A stretch of DNA of 64,000 bases from Trematomus loennbergii (Eukaryota; Chordata; Actinopteri; Perciformes; Nototheniidae). Positions 32,001 through 44,645 of the stretch are shown here, piece after piece. The translations under genes and the position numbers were made by a program. Numbering within the stretch: the stretch's first letter is position 1; every line of letters begins with the position of its first letter. The stretch is taken from assembly GCA_012861695.1 (NCBI GenBank), contig JAAOOA010000127.1:29375686-29439685 (forward strand), in the 5' to 3' direction. Below the pieces are notes generated by a model, which ran no database searches, was not told where the DNA came from, and worked only from the letters and a program-made list of their open reading frames with translations.

Positions 32001-35000
32001 CGATAAGACTCGACTGTTAAATATTAAGCAGGATCCAGCAGCCAGTTAGCTTAGTTTATAGCAGCATACAGACAGGAAGTAAGGATAAACAGATAGCTCT
32101 GGTTTTTCCAAAGGTAACCAACACGTCTGAAGGTCACTTATTAACTAACTGATTTGTTTAATCCATAAAACAACTGGATGGTAAAAACACGATGCCCATT
32201 GAAGCCATTATGGCACATGTCTCACTGTAAAAAAGACAACTTTATGTTTTTAGACTATGGATTAAACCAATTATAACATTAGGCTTTACAGGCTTTCTCC
32301 AGCTGTTTTACCTATTTCCAGTTTATTCTCCTGGCTTTAATTTAAAATCTGTCATGTCATATCAATCTTCTGACCTAACTTGGAAGGAGAGTACATGAAT
32401 TTCCCTAAAAAAAAAAACGTGAGTGAGAAATCTGGCAGAGAAGAACAAAGATTGCAGCAAGAAATCTTGTTGTTTTTAGAATTTGAAACACAGATACTGA
32501 AGGGAACAGTTCAAGAAGACGGTTTGCATCTTGAAACAAGAGGGATTAAGAAAGGTTGCCACACTAGAATTAAGAAAATGCTGGATTTACATAAAGATCA
32601 GACTTTTAGAAACCATTCATTTATTCAAAAAAACGTCTAAAATACCAAGCGTTCTGCAGACTATAAAACACATCGTATGACCTCTTTTTCATGTTGTTAT
32701 TCATTATGAAGGTCATGTTTACTTCAACCCTAAATGCCTTACATTGGAATCAACCTCTTTAATATCCTACTTTTCCTAAAACCTGCATCTCGTAAGTCCG
32801 ATTCTCTTCGTCCCAGCAGCAGCATAAAGCTTCTCTCACAGCGCTCACCACCGCCTTGTAGTATAAATCTGGCATTGGCCACAAAACCAGCGCAGCGTCT
32901 ATTTAATTTTTCCACAGCTACACATTTTAAAGTGGACCCACTCCGCTCCAGTTTCCAGAACTTTGATGGAGACTAAATGAGAGCCTTCTGCAGAGAGGCA
33001 CAAACAACCACAGCAGGACGGAGCAGAGCTTTGGCGCCACGAAGTAAAGCTGTTTGCTGCTTTTAAATCTTAAAATTGTTCTGTTTTTAACTTTATGGAC
33101 AACGAATTATCTTAACTTGAAGTTTGGTGCATCTAGTCTATGAAAAAAGCATCCCCTTCATGTGCAACAGTGGAACAACTGGAGGGATTTTTGCTTCTTT
33201 GCTTCTCCCATGTCATGCTTTTCTGGTTATTACCGTCCCCTTGTGTGTTATGAAGGTCTTTCTGCATGTAAACGGTCTGCAGAGTCACAAACCCTCAAAG
33301 TACACCCTGTAGCGACTAAAACTCTAACACAGAAAAGACCTGTCTATGCTGCCCCAGAACGCCTCGTTGGGGATTTCTCATTTTCCATTGTTTGCATCCT
33401 GGGTTCTGTGACGTGTGAACACCCAAATCAACAACAAATGACCGGATTGGCCCAAATGGACCAATCCGCGGAGCACCTCACACACCAGGATCCCTTGGCT
33501 AACTAACAGGGAGTCCCATTGACTTGCATAGAGCTCCCTGAACGCTGGTAATAGACGAGTTGGGATGGTGGAGAAATGCTCTCCGCAGACCCATTCTCAC
33601 AGCGTTATAAACCTTTTCTTACTCAATATCAAGCCACACTTATTGTTTTTACTTCGGCTGTGAGTGTTTGTGTGTGCTCAGGATGAGTTTTGCTTGTTCT
33701 CGCTGTATCGCCGACCCGGAAGCCTGTCCGCTCCTCGCAGCAACGAGCCTTGCAACGTCCCGACCAATCAGAGCACACTGGGCTCACAGGGAGGGTGGGG
33801 GGCAGGAGCTCCAACAAGCCGTTTAGGACAGAGAGTGAAAACACATACTTACAGAGATGCTGTATGAGAAACCAATGTGAGTTTAGAACATTGCACAATT
33901 AAATCTATTCTAGTAGACCTCAACAATGGAAATATGATCAGTAGAAATGGCCATGACATGGGACCTTTAAGATTTTGGCAAGGACATGACAACAATCTAC
34001 TTTAATCCAATGGTTTATGAAGAGTTTTGTCCAAAGGCAACACGAATCTTCCACTTTTTTTTTGATCAAAGAAAGGATTTTCTAAAGAAGTAGATCACAC
34101 AAGTCGACCGTTTTCTTGAGTCCTCTTGATCATACAGTTATTAAATGAAGAAATGCAAAAATGTAAACTTCTACAATTTAAAAAAGTAGATAAAATACCA
34201 TCATGTTGTGTATTGTTTTTACTGCAGGATCCCAGTCGATCTAGGTCAGAGTGAGAAAAAAGGAATCCTCTACTTTCTGATGGAAGCAAAGATACTTTTT
34301 AAAGATCAAAAAAGTCGTCAAGATTAAGCAATTATCAAATAAAGACATGCTATAATTTAAGTAAAAAACACACTTCAAACACTACTGTGTCCTTTTTTAA
34401 CTGCGTCCTCCCAGTCATGCTGCTGTAGACCGCATTTCAATCCAAGTTTGATATGAAATACAGTTGTCTCGGGGTCAGCATGTGACCCACCAGCTAGGCG
34501 ACTGTATTATTGAGTACATAAGGCAAAGCTTTATTTCCAGCGCTCTGTCTTCAGGCTGTCATCTACGCCTGAATAGACAAAGTGGGTCTCTGGTGGAGAA
34601 GGTCAGAATGAAGAATAATAATGGAGTCTTTTGTTGGTTTGGGGCTTATGGCTGTCAGAGGAAATGTTTGGTTTGGATCAGGGGGAGATAAGGATGATTG
34701 GCAGCAGAGGCGTACAGTGTGTGACCGACAGACAGCCTGAAGGCACACTTTAGCTTCAAAATACTTTCATTAAAAATAACTAAAAAGGTGCTTATATATT
34801 ATAGTGTTTGCCGGTTCCCCCTTTCCTGTAGTGGGTTTTATTGGTTTACTTCTGTAACATATTGACAGCACTATATAACACTCGCGCTTCTATTGGCTAG
34901 CGCTCCAACACATTGTACTTGATAGGCTAAGGGGCGGGACATCTCTAAGCGGTAGGGCTGTACCCGAATATCCGAATATTCGTTCGTTGGAGTACTATTC

Positions 35001-38000
35001 GGGTTTCAATTTCGTTATTCGGATATTCGGTTTTTTGTCGTTCTGCGGCTGCCAAATTGAAGTGATTGAAAACTCCAATATCAACGTAAGAGCTTGTGCC
35101 TCTTCGGGGGGTGCTAACACTTAACCATAAACGTTATCGTTGACTTTCTCCGTCTTTATATGTAGATATTACTTTTTCTCCGTTGATCTCTGTCACGTTG
35201 TTTCCATAGCAACAACAACTTCCTGTCAACAGCGCTAACTCTCCTTCAAAAATAAAAGCATGTCCATACAAAATAGGAAGCCAAGCCAAATTACACTTAA
35301 GACATATACAACTGCAACGAAAGTAACAAACGCAATGCAATATCCTTTTCAATTTCAAAGAACACAAATTGGGTTATACATTAACAAATAACTATAAAAT
35401 CACAATACTGTAGAATAACAAAATGAATGCCGTGAATAAACCGAAATACACGTGTTGAAGTGGTTCGCTGCCGATTACTACGCACCCCCCACCCCTGCGC
35501 GGGCCGAATATTCGCTGCTGATTACTACCAATATCCTGAGCCCGAAAAATGGTATTCGGGACAGCCCTACTAAGCGGTTGACCAATCACAACAGAGCCGG
35601 CCAGCTAACCAATCAGAGCAGACTGGGCTCTGGTTTCAGACAGAGGGTGAAAAGAGGTGCTGCAGCACAGGCAGTATGAGAAAAATAAAGAGCTTTTTGA
35701 ACATTAAAACATGGAGACATGTCTCAGTAGAGACACTACATACTGATATACACCTGAACATCAGCAGGAGAGGACTCTTTAAAGTAGAGACACTACATAC
35801 TGATATACACCTGAACATCAGCAGGAGAGGACTCTTTAAAGTAGAGACACTACATACTGATATACACCTGAACATCAGCAGGAGAGGACTCTTTAAAGTA
35901 GAGACACTACATACTGATATACACCTGAACATCAGCAGGAGAGGACTCTTTAAAGTAGAGACACTACATACTGATATACACCTGAACATCAGCAGGAGAG
36001 GACTCTTTAAAGTAGAGACACTACATACTGATATACACCTGAACATCAGCTGGAGAGGACTCTTTAAAGTAGAGACACCACATACTGATATACACCTGAA
36101 CATCAGCAGGAGAGGACTCTTTAAAGTAGAGACACTACATACTGATGTGAACCTGATATGAGCAGAATAGGGCCCCTTAAAAACTAATTAATTCAACACA
36201 TCTCATCTAAAAGGCTTTTGTAAATACTTTCCTGAGAAAACAAACTTCAGAACCGTCTAAAAATATATATTTAGTTTAGCTTTTTGTAATAATAACTTGC
36301 CATACATCGTTTCAATGTTGAGACCTCTGTTCTTGGATGCCTATGTGAGTGATGTAGGCGTAGTTTTGTTACATTTGCATGACATTTGGATGCAAACAAA
36401 TCCTATTGCACTGCGTTTGCAAGAGTTCCTTAAGCATGAGATGCCTCGAGCCATTGTTAAGTTGCAATAAAAGCCCAGAAAATGTCAAAAACTGAAGGCA
36501 TGAGATGTTTCCAAAGCAACAACATCACATCTATAATCAAATAAACATCCCACAATGAGGCGATTAACTAAAAATACCATCAAAAGCCAACTAATGATAG
36601 GCTTTGCATTCCTTTCAATTCGGCCTTCATGACTCAGGATCACATTTTACTACTTCCTCTCGAGAATGGTCTCCAGTGGAGACGTTTTCCCTCACATGAC
36701 CCCCCCTCTCTGCTATATAAAGATTCTCCGAGGGAAAAAAGTCTGTGTATGGCAAACTCTGCATGCATGTCAGTAATGGAACTTATTGATGTGGCCAGGT
36801 GATTGAGGCCAGCTGCAGGAGAACAGCGTGTGTGCCTTTTCTTTTAAGAATGCACTGTGTGAGTCTGTGTGTAAGTCTGTGTGTGTGTGTGTGTGTGTGT
36901 GTGTCTGTGTGTGTGTGTGTGTGTGTGTTGTGTGTGTGTTGTTGGTGTGTGTGTGTGTTGTGTGTGTGTGTGTGTGTGTTGTGTGTGTGTGTGTGTGTGT
37001 GTGGATAGACACTACGTATGGCACATCTGCATGTACAGTACACATGTACGCTGTATTTGTGGGGCATTGTGGTCACGGTGGTTTGCAGAATGAGGGGGTT
37101 TGCTGTGAGGATTCTCTGCTTGTGATTTTCATTGGGGCTCACACCAAACACACGCTTCCACTTGGCAGAAATGTCTCATTGACCTCACAGTACCTCAGAG
37201 AAGCTGTATACACACTGTAAAAACAACATGCTTTATTCTGAAGTCCTCTAAATTGCCCTATAATACAGTTTTTAAGTCTAAATGAGGTGATAGTGTTCAA
37301 TAGTCATTTCCAAATTGTTAAAGGAGACATATCACACACCTTTTAAGTTTCATTCCTGTATTCTAGGTGTCTTCTTGAACACATTTACATGCTTAAATAT
37401 ATATTTCCCATATTCTCTGCTTGAATCTACCTGTAATCACCCTCTGTCTGAAACGCTCCGTTTTGGAGCCTGTCTCTTTAAGACCCACTCCGAAAAAAAG
37501 TCCAGTCCGCTCTGATTGGTCAGTGTTTCCTGGTCATTTGCATCCAGCATTTTTACAAATGTGTAGTGTGGTTGTGACATTACAACCTTATGGGAGTCCT
37601 GACGTCTCGTTAAAAGTTCCTGCAATGTGGCATTGGTGTGCATTTCTCAGTATATCAAGCATTTTGATACTTTAACACTGTTTTTATAACATCGAGACCT
37701 GCTTTATAATCCAAAAGGACACGAAAATGCCCCTTTTTGCTAAATGTGACCTCACTAACAGTGGCATTTGACGTTTTCAGAGCCCTTACTTAGGTATAAT
37801 CACCAATAGTACAATGCAAACATGCTCCATTAAGAGTAAAAGTCTTGCATTCGTAATAGTATGACAAAGAATGATCAGAAAGATGCCCCAAAGAATATCA
37901 AAAGATATCTTTGAATGGCTAGAAGGACCATTGCAAAGGTTTCATTGTTATTATGGTGCAGTTTAACGTACTGATGCTATTGTAACTGTAATGCATCTGA

Positions 38001-40854
38001 ACATTTTGATTGTAAAAGATGTATAAAATAGCTTAAAATTAGACTAATTGAATGAGCTAAAAGTACCTTATGATTGTTCTTAAGTACAGCACTTTAGTAA
38101 ATGTACTTGCTTAAAGTCTGAGGTTCTCTTCCATATGGAGTTTTAATTTTTCACAGTGGACTTGCATGTGATTTCCGATCATTTGAGCAGGGGTCTGTTG
38201 AGTTGATTAGAGCGGGGCGGGACAATCGTAAAGCTGAAGTCTATTCTGAGACTGAAGGAGCGTCTGACTCACTGTCACAATGGAGGAGCTTTGGGAGGGA
38301 CAGAGAGCAGAGAGAGGAGGAAGAAGGGGAGGCAGAGGCAGAAAACTGCTAAAAGTGTAGATGTGGCACAACTGGAAAAAGGTTATTTATATATTCTGTT
38401 CATTAGCACCTTTTCTCCTTTCTTTCTAACTCCAATAAACTAAATATACAATTTTTCCTTTGCAAAAAAAGCAATGGGGAACTCATCACATGTGAAACCA
38501 TTTCACTTATTTGTCACATGGTTACAATGTACTAATGGGCACATGTGGTTTTCAGGCATTTCACCTTTCAAGTGTCACATTCCCATGTTACAAAATCATG
38601 TGATCTGCAGATATTTAACAAGTGAATGATGCGATGAAGCCGGTTTTTAGACGTTTCACATGTGATGAAACTCACATTTGCTAGTAGCTAGAAAGAAGAC
38701 TCTATGGTCAAAATGCCATATCAGTTAAACTTCCCTGAATGGAAGCAATGATATTAAAGTCAAATCCCTATCACCGAACAGTAGAGGCTAAGGATCACCT
38801 TTCGAATCAATAATGTAAGACACTTGGAGCCTGACAGCAGCCAATACAAAGCAACACATGCACATTTGCTCCTGTGACGCAACTACAGGCATGTATAGGG
38901 AAAGAAGGGGGTGAGAGGGAGGAGGAGGAGGAGAATGGGAGGAAGAAGGGAGGAGAGATTGGGAGTGGTGAGGGATATCCCCTCAGACTACCACTTGGCT
39001 ACTTGGGTGTTTCCCTGTTTTAACAAGGCAAAGTTCAGGCATTTCAAAGAGCTGACCCCCTTCTCATGCAGCGAGACCCCCGCTCATGAACAAAAACTCC
39101 CCCAGCTGAGGAGAGGGAGGCCGGGCACAGGCAGCTGCTGCTCCCCGCTCACTGCAGACGCGTCAGGTGGTTTTCCAGCACTACCAGTCCTCTGCTAACT
39201 CCTTTAAACAAAAATAAACACTCCGTATTTACGCACCAGGCTGCTCTCTTATGGAAAGAATTCCCAACATCAAGGCGTGAATCAAGGACTGTGGGAAAAG
39301 TCCGTTCCAATAACAGGAAACTCGTAATGTTTCCTCTGTTGGAGCGAGGATGTTCACATGTTTGAGTCTGCTGCTCGTGCAGGGGGAAAGCTGCTCATTG
39401 TATCGACTCAATGGGCTTCAATAACTCTGCTAAGACTTTTCCTAATAGGGGAAAGTCAGCGGGGCGGAACACAGCGCTCGAGACAGTGCGCAGGAGAACT
39501 GCAGTGCGCCTCTGACGCGCGCATAACACCAGTTTGATAGTTTTCGCTTCGGTTTCCCAAAGTGTATTTAAGTAAAACACAATTGTCAAGCAGCTACACT
39601 TAGCTTAAGTACAGTGCGATCTCTTCAAAAGGGATTTAGCTGGAGTTAAAGTTTTAAAAGCACGCAACAGCTGCACCATTTCACCCCAAAAATAAATCTT
39701 CCAGCCCTCCAGGTTTGACTCACCTTGACAACATCGTCGTTTATTCGCTTCGGGTCCCGGTTGACCAGGTCGATCTCTTTGGTGTGGATATCATCCATGG
39801 TCTTCTCGTTCATGCTGTCGTTGTCCATGTCTTTGTTGTTAGGTTTGTATATGTTCCCTTGCTTTCGGATGAACGGCGAATGCAGAAACTCCTGTCAGGG
39901 TCCGGAGGAGGCAGAAAGAGAAGAAGAGTGTGAGGAGGAGTGAGGAGGGAGAGTGCAGAGAGACTGGAGCTGAAGCAGCCTGCCCTGCAAACAGGGATGG
40001 GTTTAAATGAGTAGAAAGTGAAGCACCACACCCCTCAATCCCGCCGCAAGGGGTCCTCACCACCCGGAGAGAAACCATATCCTGACCTGACATGCTGTTT
40101 GTTACAACCTGTGTCCATGGCAACAGTTTTAAGAAATGCGTAAAAGCACATACTCCACATGTTGATTATCCCCTGACTAAGCGTTTTCCAAATCATTTGG
40201 GATGCTTTCTGAACAATTAGGTTAATCAACTGTGAATTTGTTATACCACTCCCACAAATATATGGGCATATTTAAAGTAAGAACACGTTTGATTTCCGTA
40301 TTCAGTGCCTTAAAAACGCAGTGCGTAAAGACTCCATTGTTCGGCACATCACTCTTTCGTGAATCTGTCTCCCTTTCACTCCAAACCATATGGATTTATA
40401 ATTTAATTTTGAACATTTTCACGATTTTTAACTGAATGCTTCTGTTTGTTGTTGGGTATACTCTCCTTTGCGCTTTTACGCACGAACATATAACCTTCCG
40501 CGTTATGCGTAAAAAGCAAGAACCGGTCCTTCTGTTAATAAAAGGTTTTAGCTGGTAAAATCTCACACTCACATGCTAATGCGCCTCAATGGTGCTTCAC
40601 ATTCCCCTAGAGAGTGTGTAGGAGACGCGTTCATGACTAGGTGCCAGAAAATAAGATAACGATTGAAACACAGCGCTGTAAACCATGGACTAACATCCAA
40701 TGTCCTTCATGAATGCAATGTATAAGCAATAATAAGCAGCTCCTCAGAGAGAAAAGTCCATGTAAGGTAAAAGAAACATTAAAATAGTGCCCTGTGCGCA
40801 TGAGAAGCCATACTGTACCTCTTCCTTCTCGCCGTCCTTCAGTCCTCCTGTCAT
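28754..40854 (-). CDS. cav1: Caveolin-1, three exons, with one missing base near the 3' end
   Basis: Integral membrane scaffold protein that builds the coat of caveolae and binds cholesterol. Exon 1 (40819-40854) encodes [12 protein letters not shown]. Exon 2 (39724-39891, 168 bp) holds [10 protein letters not shown] and [20 protein letters not shown]. Exon 3 (28754-29094) starts [10 protein letters not shown] (the caveolin signature region) and continues through the scaffolding domain end ([16 protein letters not shown]), the intramembrane hairpin ([20 protein letters not shown]) and the C-terminal cysteines. Splice sites are normal and both junctions are phase 0. Exon 3 is 341 bp, where 342 is expected for this family. 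The missing base falls in the GGGAAATGC stretch, so the literal frame stops at ...EAMGNA, while the next frame gives the expected ending [13 protein letters not shown]. With the base counted, the protein would be 181 residues, the usual fish length. cav2 lies 5.8 kb upstream in the same orientation. Confidence 0.97.
29861..29893. repeat. Interstitial telomere-like repeat (CCCTAA)n, left part
   Basis: About five CCCTAA units, followed directly by a Harbinger-like element and resuming at 30463. The array was evidently continuous before the insertion. Confidence 0.92.
29894..30462. mobile_element. Harbinger-like MITE inserted into telomere-like repeats
   Basis: The inverted ends run about 35 bp: CGGGCCGTCTCCACAGCAGC then GTTAAAAAAATCTTG at the left, and its reverse complement at the right with one or two differences. 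Both sides are flanked by TAA, the target duplication of PIF/Harbinger elements, although the surrounding CCCTAA array makes this partly ambiguous. The interior includes GTGACGTCACCCCATTC near the right end, shared in inverted orientation with the element at 45666-45978. Confidence 0.82.
30463..30488. repeat. Interstitial telomere-like repeat (CCCTAA)n, right part
   Basis: Four CCCTAA units continuing the array at 29861-29893 after the inserted element. Confidence 0.92.
30489..33120. other. cav1 intron 2 sequence without recognised repeats
   Basis: It includes a plus-strand open frame of 192 codons at 31178-31756 that starts with TTG rather than ATG, has no domain I recognise and is near the length expected by chance. 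I see no splice-bounded exon supported by similarity. Confidence 0.4.
33124..33970. repeat. Dispersed repeat sequence related to the MITEs of this window
   Basis: The block GACCAATCAGAGCACACTGG followed by GCTC, and the nearby GACAGAGAGTGAAAACA, parallel ACCAATCAGAGCAGACTGGG and GACAGAGGGTGAAAAGA in the MITE copies at 35590, 48680 and 63110. The GTGTGTTATGAAGGTCTTTC block near 33243 parallels GTGTGTTATATAGGTTTCTG at 51749-51770. The boundaries are uncertain. Confidence 0.45.
34953..35569. mobile_element. hAT-type non-autonomous transposon with an exact target duplication
   Basis: The ends TAGGGCTGTACCCGAAT and ATTCGGGACAGCCCTA are inverted repeats. The 8-bp target-site duplication CTAAGCGG lies at 34945-34952 and 35570-35577, and the empty site is seen in the related MITE at 48640. 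Subterminal GAATATTCG/CCGAATATTCG motifs are repeated. An internal stretch of roughly 190 bp (about 35180-35380) matches, inverted, part of the element at 60083-60828, whose ends are different. Confidence 0.9.
35727..36160. repeat. 57-bp minisatellite, about 7.5 units
   Basis: Eight starts of GTAGAGACACTACATACTGA occur exactly 57 bp apart (35727 to 36126). The units differ at only a few positions (for example AGCTGG for AGCAGG in one unit). Because 57 is divisible by three and the unit has no stop in several frames, long repetitive reading frames appear on both strands; they are not genes. Confidence 0.95.
36870..37003. repeat. (TG)n microsatellite, interrupted
   Basis: TG repeats broken by TGTC, TTGT and GTTGG interruptions. 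Confidence 0.95.
37316..37690. repeat. Probable MITE-like dispersed repeat
   Basis: It begins GTTAAAGGAGACATATCACA, close to the start of other TTAA-type elements here, and contains CTCTGATTGGTCAGTG and ACCCTCTGTCTGAAACG blocks like those of the 48.5-kb family. I could not fix the right end. Confidence 0.4.
37691..39723. other. cav1 intron 2, 5' part
   Basis: It contains a stretch at 38480-38680 unusually rich in CACATGTG and TTTCAC motifs (probably a decayed repeat) and a GGAGGA-rich tract near 38910-38950. No exon is recognised. Confidence 0.4.
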
Positions 40855-41200
40855 GCTGTAATCAAGTTTGAACGGATAAGCGCGGCGTAACGGACAAGAA
40901 GACAATATAGGAAGCCGAGTGGGAGGCGTGGAGGCGAAGTGAGAGGACTCTCTTCTCAGGGACCTGTTTGGTCATCTAATTCCTGCCCTTTTTTTTGCTG
41001 AACGTGACTAGAATTTAATCCCAGAGAGGGGAAACCTCCGGGGTTCCTTCGGTGCGTCTTTGGAGTCACCTGAAGGCGAGAGGAGAGAGCCACCCTGTAA
41101 CCTGCCAGACTGGAGAGAGACTGGAACTAAAGGACTGCTGTAACTCGAGTGGAATAACTTTATTTGGGGATCAAGGAAGAGTATAGTAAGCTTACTGTTC
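40855..41200 (-). promoter_or_regulatory. cav1: cav1 5' UTR and proximal promoter region
   Basis: It lies immediately upstream of the cav1 ATG on the minus strand. It holds a CCACGCCTCCCAC (Sp1/KLF-like) motif near 40920 and no clear TATA box close to the start. The transcription start is not determinable from the sequence. Confidence 0.35.
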
Positions 41201-42689
41201 AGGCGAAATGTGGGCGTTAATTGAGGATGGCAAGGTGTGGATCTGAGCCATACCTTAGCCTAAGGGAGGCACATTCATACAGTGTAGGATAGAAGAGGGT
41301 CAAAGAAACCCCACTAGAAATCAAAATACATTTTTCTTACTAATCTCAATTTATTTAGACATTATGGCACATTTAAAACCCAGCATGTCACATTTAGCTT
41401 TGTCTATAGTACCCTCAGAGAATAAGTGTATTATTATATTTACAAGTGTATTGAACCATAACTTAGTGAATTGGCACCTGTTGTTCCCAGCCTCACTGTT
41501 TGGAAGCCATGCTGGTCACTCTGGTTTGTTTACATTCTTCTATCAGCTCACCTTGGAGTCACAGCTGCTCACACACTCAGCTGTTTTCAGCAGAGGATAT
41601 GAGAGGAGGCATTTCTTTAGTGTGTGTCTGTTGGGACCTGCACTGAAATTACAGAGAGTTTTGTCTATTCATTTAGTTTGAATGGTCGTTATGCAAGATC
41701 AATATGCGCATGCAAGACAAGTTTGCTCAGAGGTTGTTTTGTTAAGTCTTGTCTCGAGTCCTTTGGGAGTTCCAGTAACACTTTTAAATACTGTGTTTTC
41801 GTTTGCAATTGTATTTTTGAGCACAACAAAGCAACACACCAACAAAATAAATTGTTGCAGGTGAGTTTCAATAAAGTCCTTTGGGGGTTTATAGGAAGAA
41901 TCTCAACTCACTATCATAAGCAAATTCAAATGACAGAATCACAAAACAAACTTAAGTGTGAAGTAAGCAACATAAATCAAGCATTACAATAACATGCATT
42001 TCTACTTGTATACAGTAGATCAGTTACTAAGGAAATAAGGTGGCAGAATAATAATTGTATTGGAGTAGAAGTACAAAGTAGCATAACATGGAAATACTCA
42101 CATAAAGTACAAGTATGTAAAAATGGTACTTACTGTAAGTACAGTACTTTATTTCCCACCTCTGGCTACAGGTATAGATGGTAATATTGACAAGCCATTC
42201 CAACTGTTAGCAGAAAGGCGTGTTAACAGCTGCTCCAGATGCACATTTACTAACGCTATCACACATGCTAAGTTTAGCCAGGAATCCCTTTATCAGGGTG
42301 GGAGTGTCTGTGTTATTGATATCAAAGCAACAGACAGTACGGTGACACGGTGCAACGACAGGAAATGCAGACACAGTCATTTTATATTATAAGGCTAATA
42401 GTGGTGTTAGCAAACAAACTGTATGAAAGTAGTAAAATAACATTAATAGGTTAAAATATGTTTGTTATGGAAGTAATGGGGGTAGAATAAAAAAGTATGC
42501 AGCAGCAATATGGGTTAAGTAATGGGACAAAAGCAGTAATGCTTTATTTAAGAATAAAAATAATAATACAAAAAAAATGTTTGTATAAACATACAAAGTA
42601 AAAGCAAAATGTGCTTTAAAAATAAAATAAATATAAAATAAAATACAAATATTTATACAAACATAAGAAGTACAAATGTGCACATTGTA
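41201..42689. other. Intergenic sequence between cav1 and cav2
   Basis: AT-rich, with short chance frames only. Around 42060-42160 there are AGTACAAGTA-type motifs like those repeated at 50170-50400. Confidence 0.4.
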
Positions 42690-42905
42690 CTTTAGAGCGT
42701 TGATCATCAAATCAAGGGGCGTTGGTGAACTCGAGTTCGAAACCCGCCTCGGCCGCCACTGCGTCAGGCCGTTGTGTCCTTGGGCAAGACACTTCACCCG
42801 AATTTGCTCCTGTGGGTAATGTCCACAGTAATGACTCTTACATGTCAATATGTGTAATGTGTCATTGTAAAGCGCTTTGAGCACCTGCAAAAGCGCTCTA
42901 ATTAA
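42690..42905 (+). mobile_element. tRNA-derived SINE, second family
   Basis: GAGTTCGAAACCCGCC is a B-box-like motif, followed by CCTTGGGCAAGACACTTCAC and a tail TTGTAAAGCGCTTTGAGCAC that matches the LINE tails at 18055 and 24690 rather than the L2 tail. So this SINE was probably mobilised by a different LINE. Confidence 0.7.
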
Positions 42906-44234
42906 AATTACAATATAATAAACAATAAACGTGTAAAAATGCCATTATTACAATATATACAGCTGGGTATTAGTACAACTAAAGATGTTAATATTGTTAA
43001 TGACAATTACCATATACTATTATATGTAACATTTAAAATGTATAAAGTGGGGGACAGTTGCCCTTGGTTGACCCTAACCCTCAGGCAGCCTGTGTGCTGT
43101 GTATTGCTGTAGTACGTTTTTATTTTTTATTTTAAGCTGTAGTAAAGTTAACGTAAGGGCCGTACCTGGGTTTATCATTTAAAAAAGACAAACAATGTCA
43201 AAAGGGTGTGTACCTGACCTGCTCAAGAGAACAAAAGATGTCTGTGCCTTCCCAACTGAACACCATTTAAGATAATAGCAGGTATTTAGAGCTGAAGGAA
43301 ATTGCAGAAGAGTAATAGTTGTAGTAAATAATAGAATAAGTGGTAGACGTATGAAAGCACTGCTCAAACATGAAGTACAGAACATCCTTGCTGCTGTAGA
43401 TGAATATTCTGTGCAGTTTGGAGGTGGAGATGTTGCGTTGCCTCAGGTGATGTTCCATCCAACCAGAGCTCTGTAGGAAAGTCTCTTATGCAATCTCAGA
43501 AAAGTGATTTACGAGACCTCTCTGGCACTCAGCTGCAAAACCCCGACCACACTAATCTCCTGTGACAGAGGAAGAAAACCACACACACAGACAATGTACC
43601 TTGAGGAGAATAAAAGTCTTTATTTTGGTCATGAAGACAATCTTTAAAGGCTGTTCCAGCTCCAAAACGAGGACATCCACAATGCATTCAAGAACATATA
43701 ATGCAAACATATAAAAGTAGCGTTTTCTACTGGCAGAGGCAAGTTAGGGTATGATTTATGATTTAGGTATTGCTAAGGGGAGAAAAAGCATCAAACACAC
43801 ACCTGTATTTTTCCACTATTGGATCTGAGGGGAACAACGTGCATTTTCTCTGAGGCTTGTCATCAGCCTTACATCCGTTAAAGGATTAAAACACAGCTGG
43901 AAACTATACATATATAACTTAACAGTGTTTACTTCTGCTGTGTCTGATCTTCTACAAGTTCAGCAGGTTAGCTTGCAGTGTAATGTTGAGTAGCAAGTTC
44001 ATGTGCTCAAAGTAACGTATTGCTTCATATGCTAACTGTATTTTAGAACATGGATCATTTCACCTGTGTTCATTGACATCTTATGTTTGAAAAGCATTAA
44101 CCTATTGCAGTTTTTTCAATTTTCAATTTAGCTATGTCCGGTCATGCCTTACTAGTCAATATTCAAAATGTTGCCGTGGAGAGTTTTCACTGAATAAGAC
44201 TGACATTTGGCATGAACGGAAATTCAATCAGGAG

Positions 44235-44645
44235 AGACGGTTTTGATTTAGGAATACATATTTATTGCCAGGAATACACAAATGAATGTAATGGAGTTTT
44301 GGCGATTAGGCCCTGTCGTGCAGGAGTATCATTCGGGAGGGGAGAACCGATCCGATGAAACCCCCGGGGTCTACACACTGGTGGTGGTGAATGGATGTTG
44401 GGGTCGGTCTGAAGGGGAGGGGCTTAGCTTGACCCTGGATTCAGAGGGACAGGAGGTGAAAAGGGGTGGAGGAGGGTTGCGTAGAGTCACCTGAAATGAC
44501 AGCTGTCAGAGGGGAGAGCAGACTTAAAAGGTTTAGCAGAGCTCTATGATAGGCTTGTGAGAATAGAGCGAAGTGATTGGTTAAGCTGGGGAGTGACGCC
44601 CCCGATCACTTATTGAGAGGAGAGAGAGTAGTGACATGGAAATAG
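44235..44645. other. GC-richer unclassified segment
   Basis: The base composition rises compared with the surrounding AT-rich DNA, with GGAGGGG and GGGTGGAGG tracts. It may be an old LTR or repeat, but I see no flanking direct repeats and no coding capacity. Confidence 0.3.

Larger units (their letters stand above)
34780..36178 (+). mobile_element. MITE carrying a nested hAT-type element and an expanded minisatellite
   Basis: The host element shares with 48541-48853 the order CATCTCTAAGCGG, AACAGAGCCGGCCAGCTAAC, CAATCAGAGCAGACTGGGCT, and AAATAAAGAGCTTTTTGAAC. In this copy the CTAAGCGG site was split by a hAT-type insertion (34953-35569) and the final unit was amplified into a 57-bp array. 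The left boundary is approximate. A third copy is reversed at 62290-63265. Confidence 0.75.

Noticed and set aside
35636..36161. Long repetitive open frames on both strands with a 19-residue repeat
   Set aside because: They are by-products of the 57-bp minisatellite, whose unit length is divisible by three; no promoter, start context or splice support.
36770..37220. Frames rich in VCVCV or HTHTH
   Set aside because: Translations of the TG/CA microsatellite.
42465..42890. 141-codon minus-strand frame
   Set aside because: It is composed of SINE sequence and AT-rich DNA; no coding similarity.
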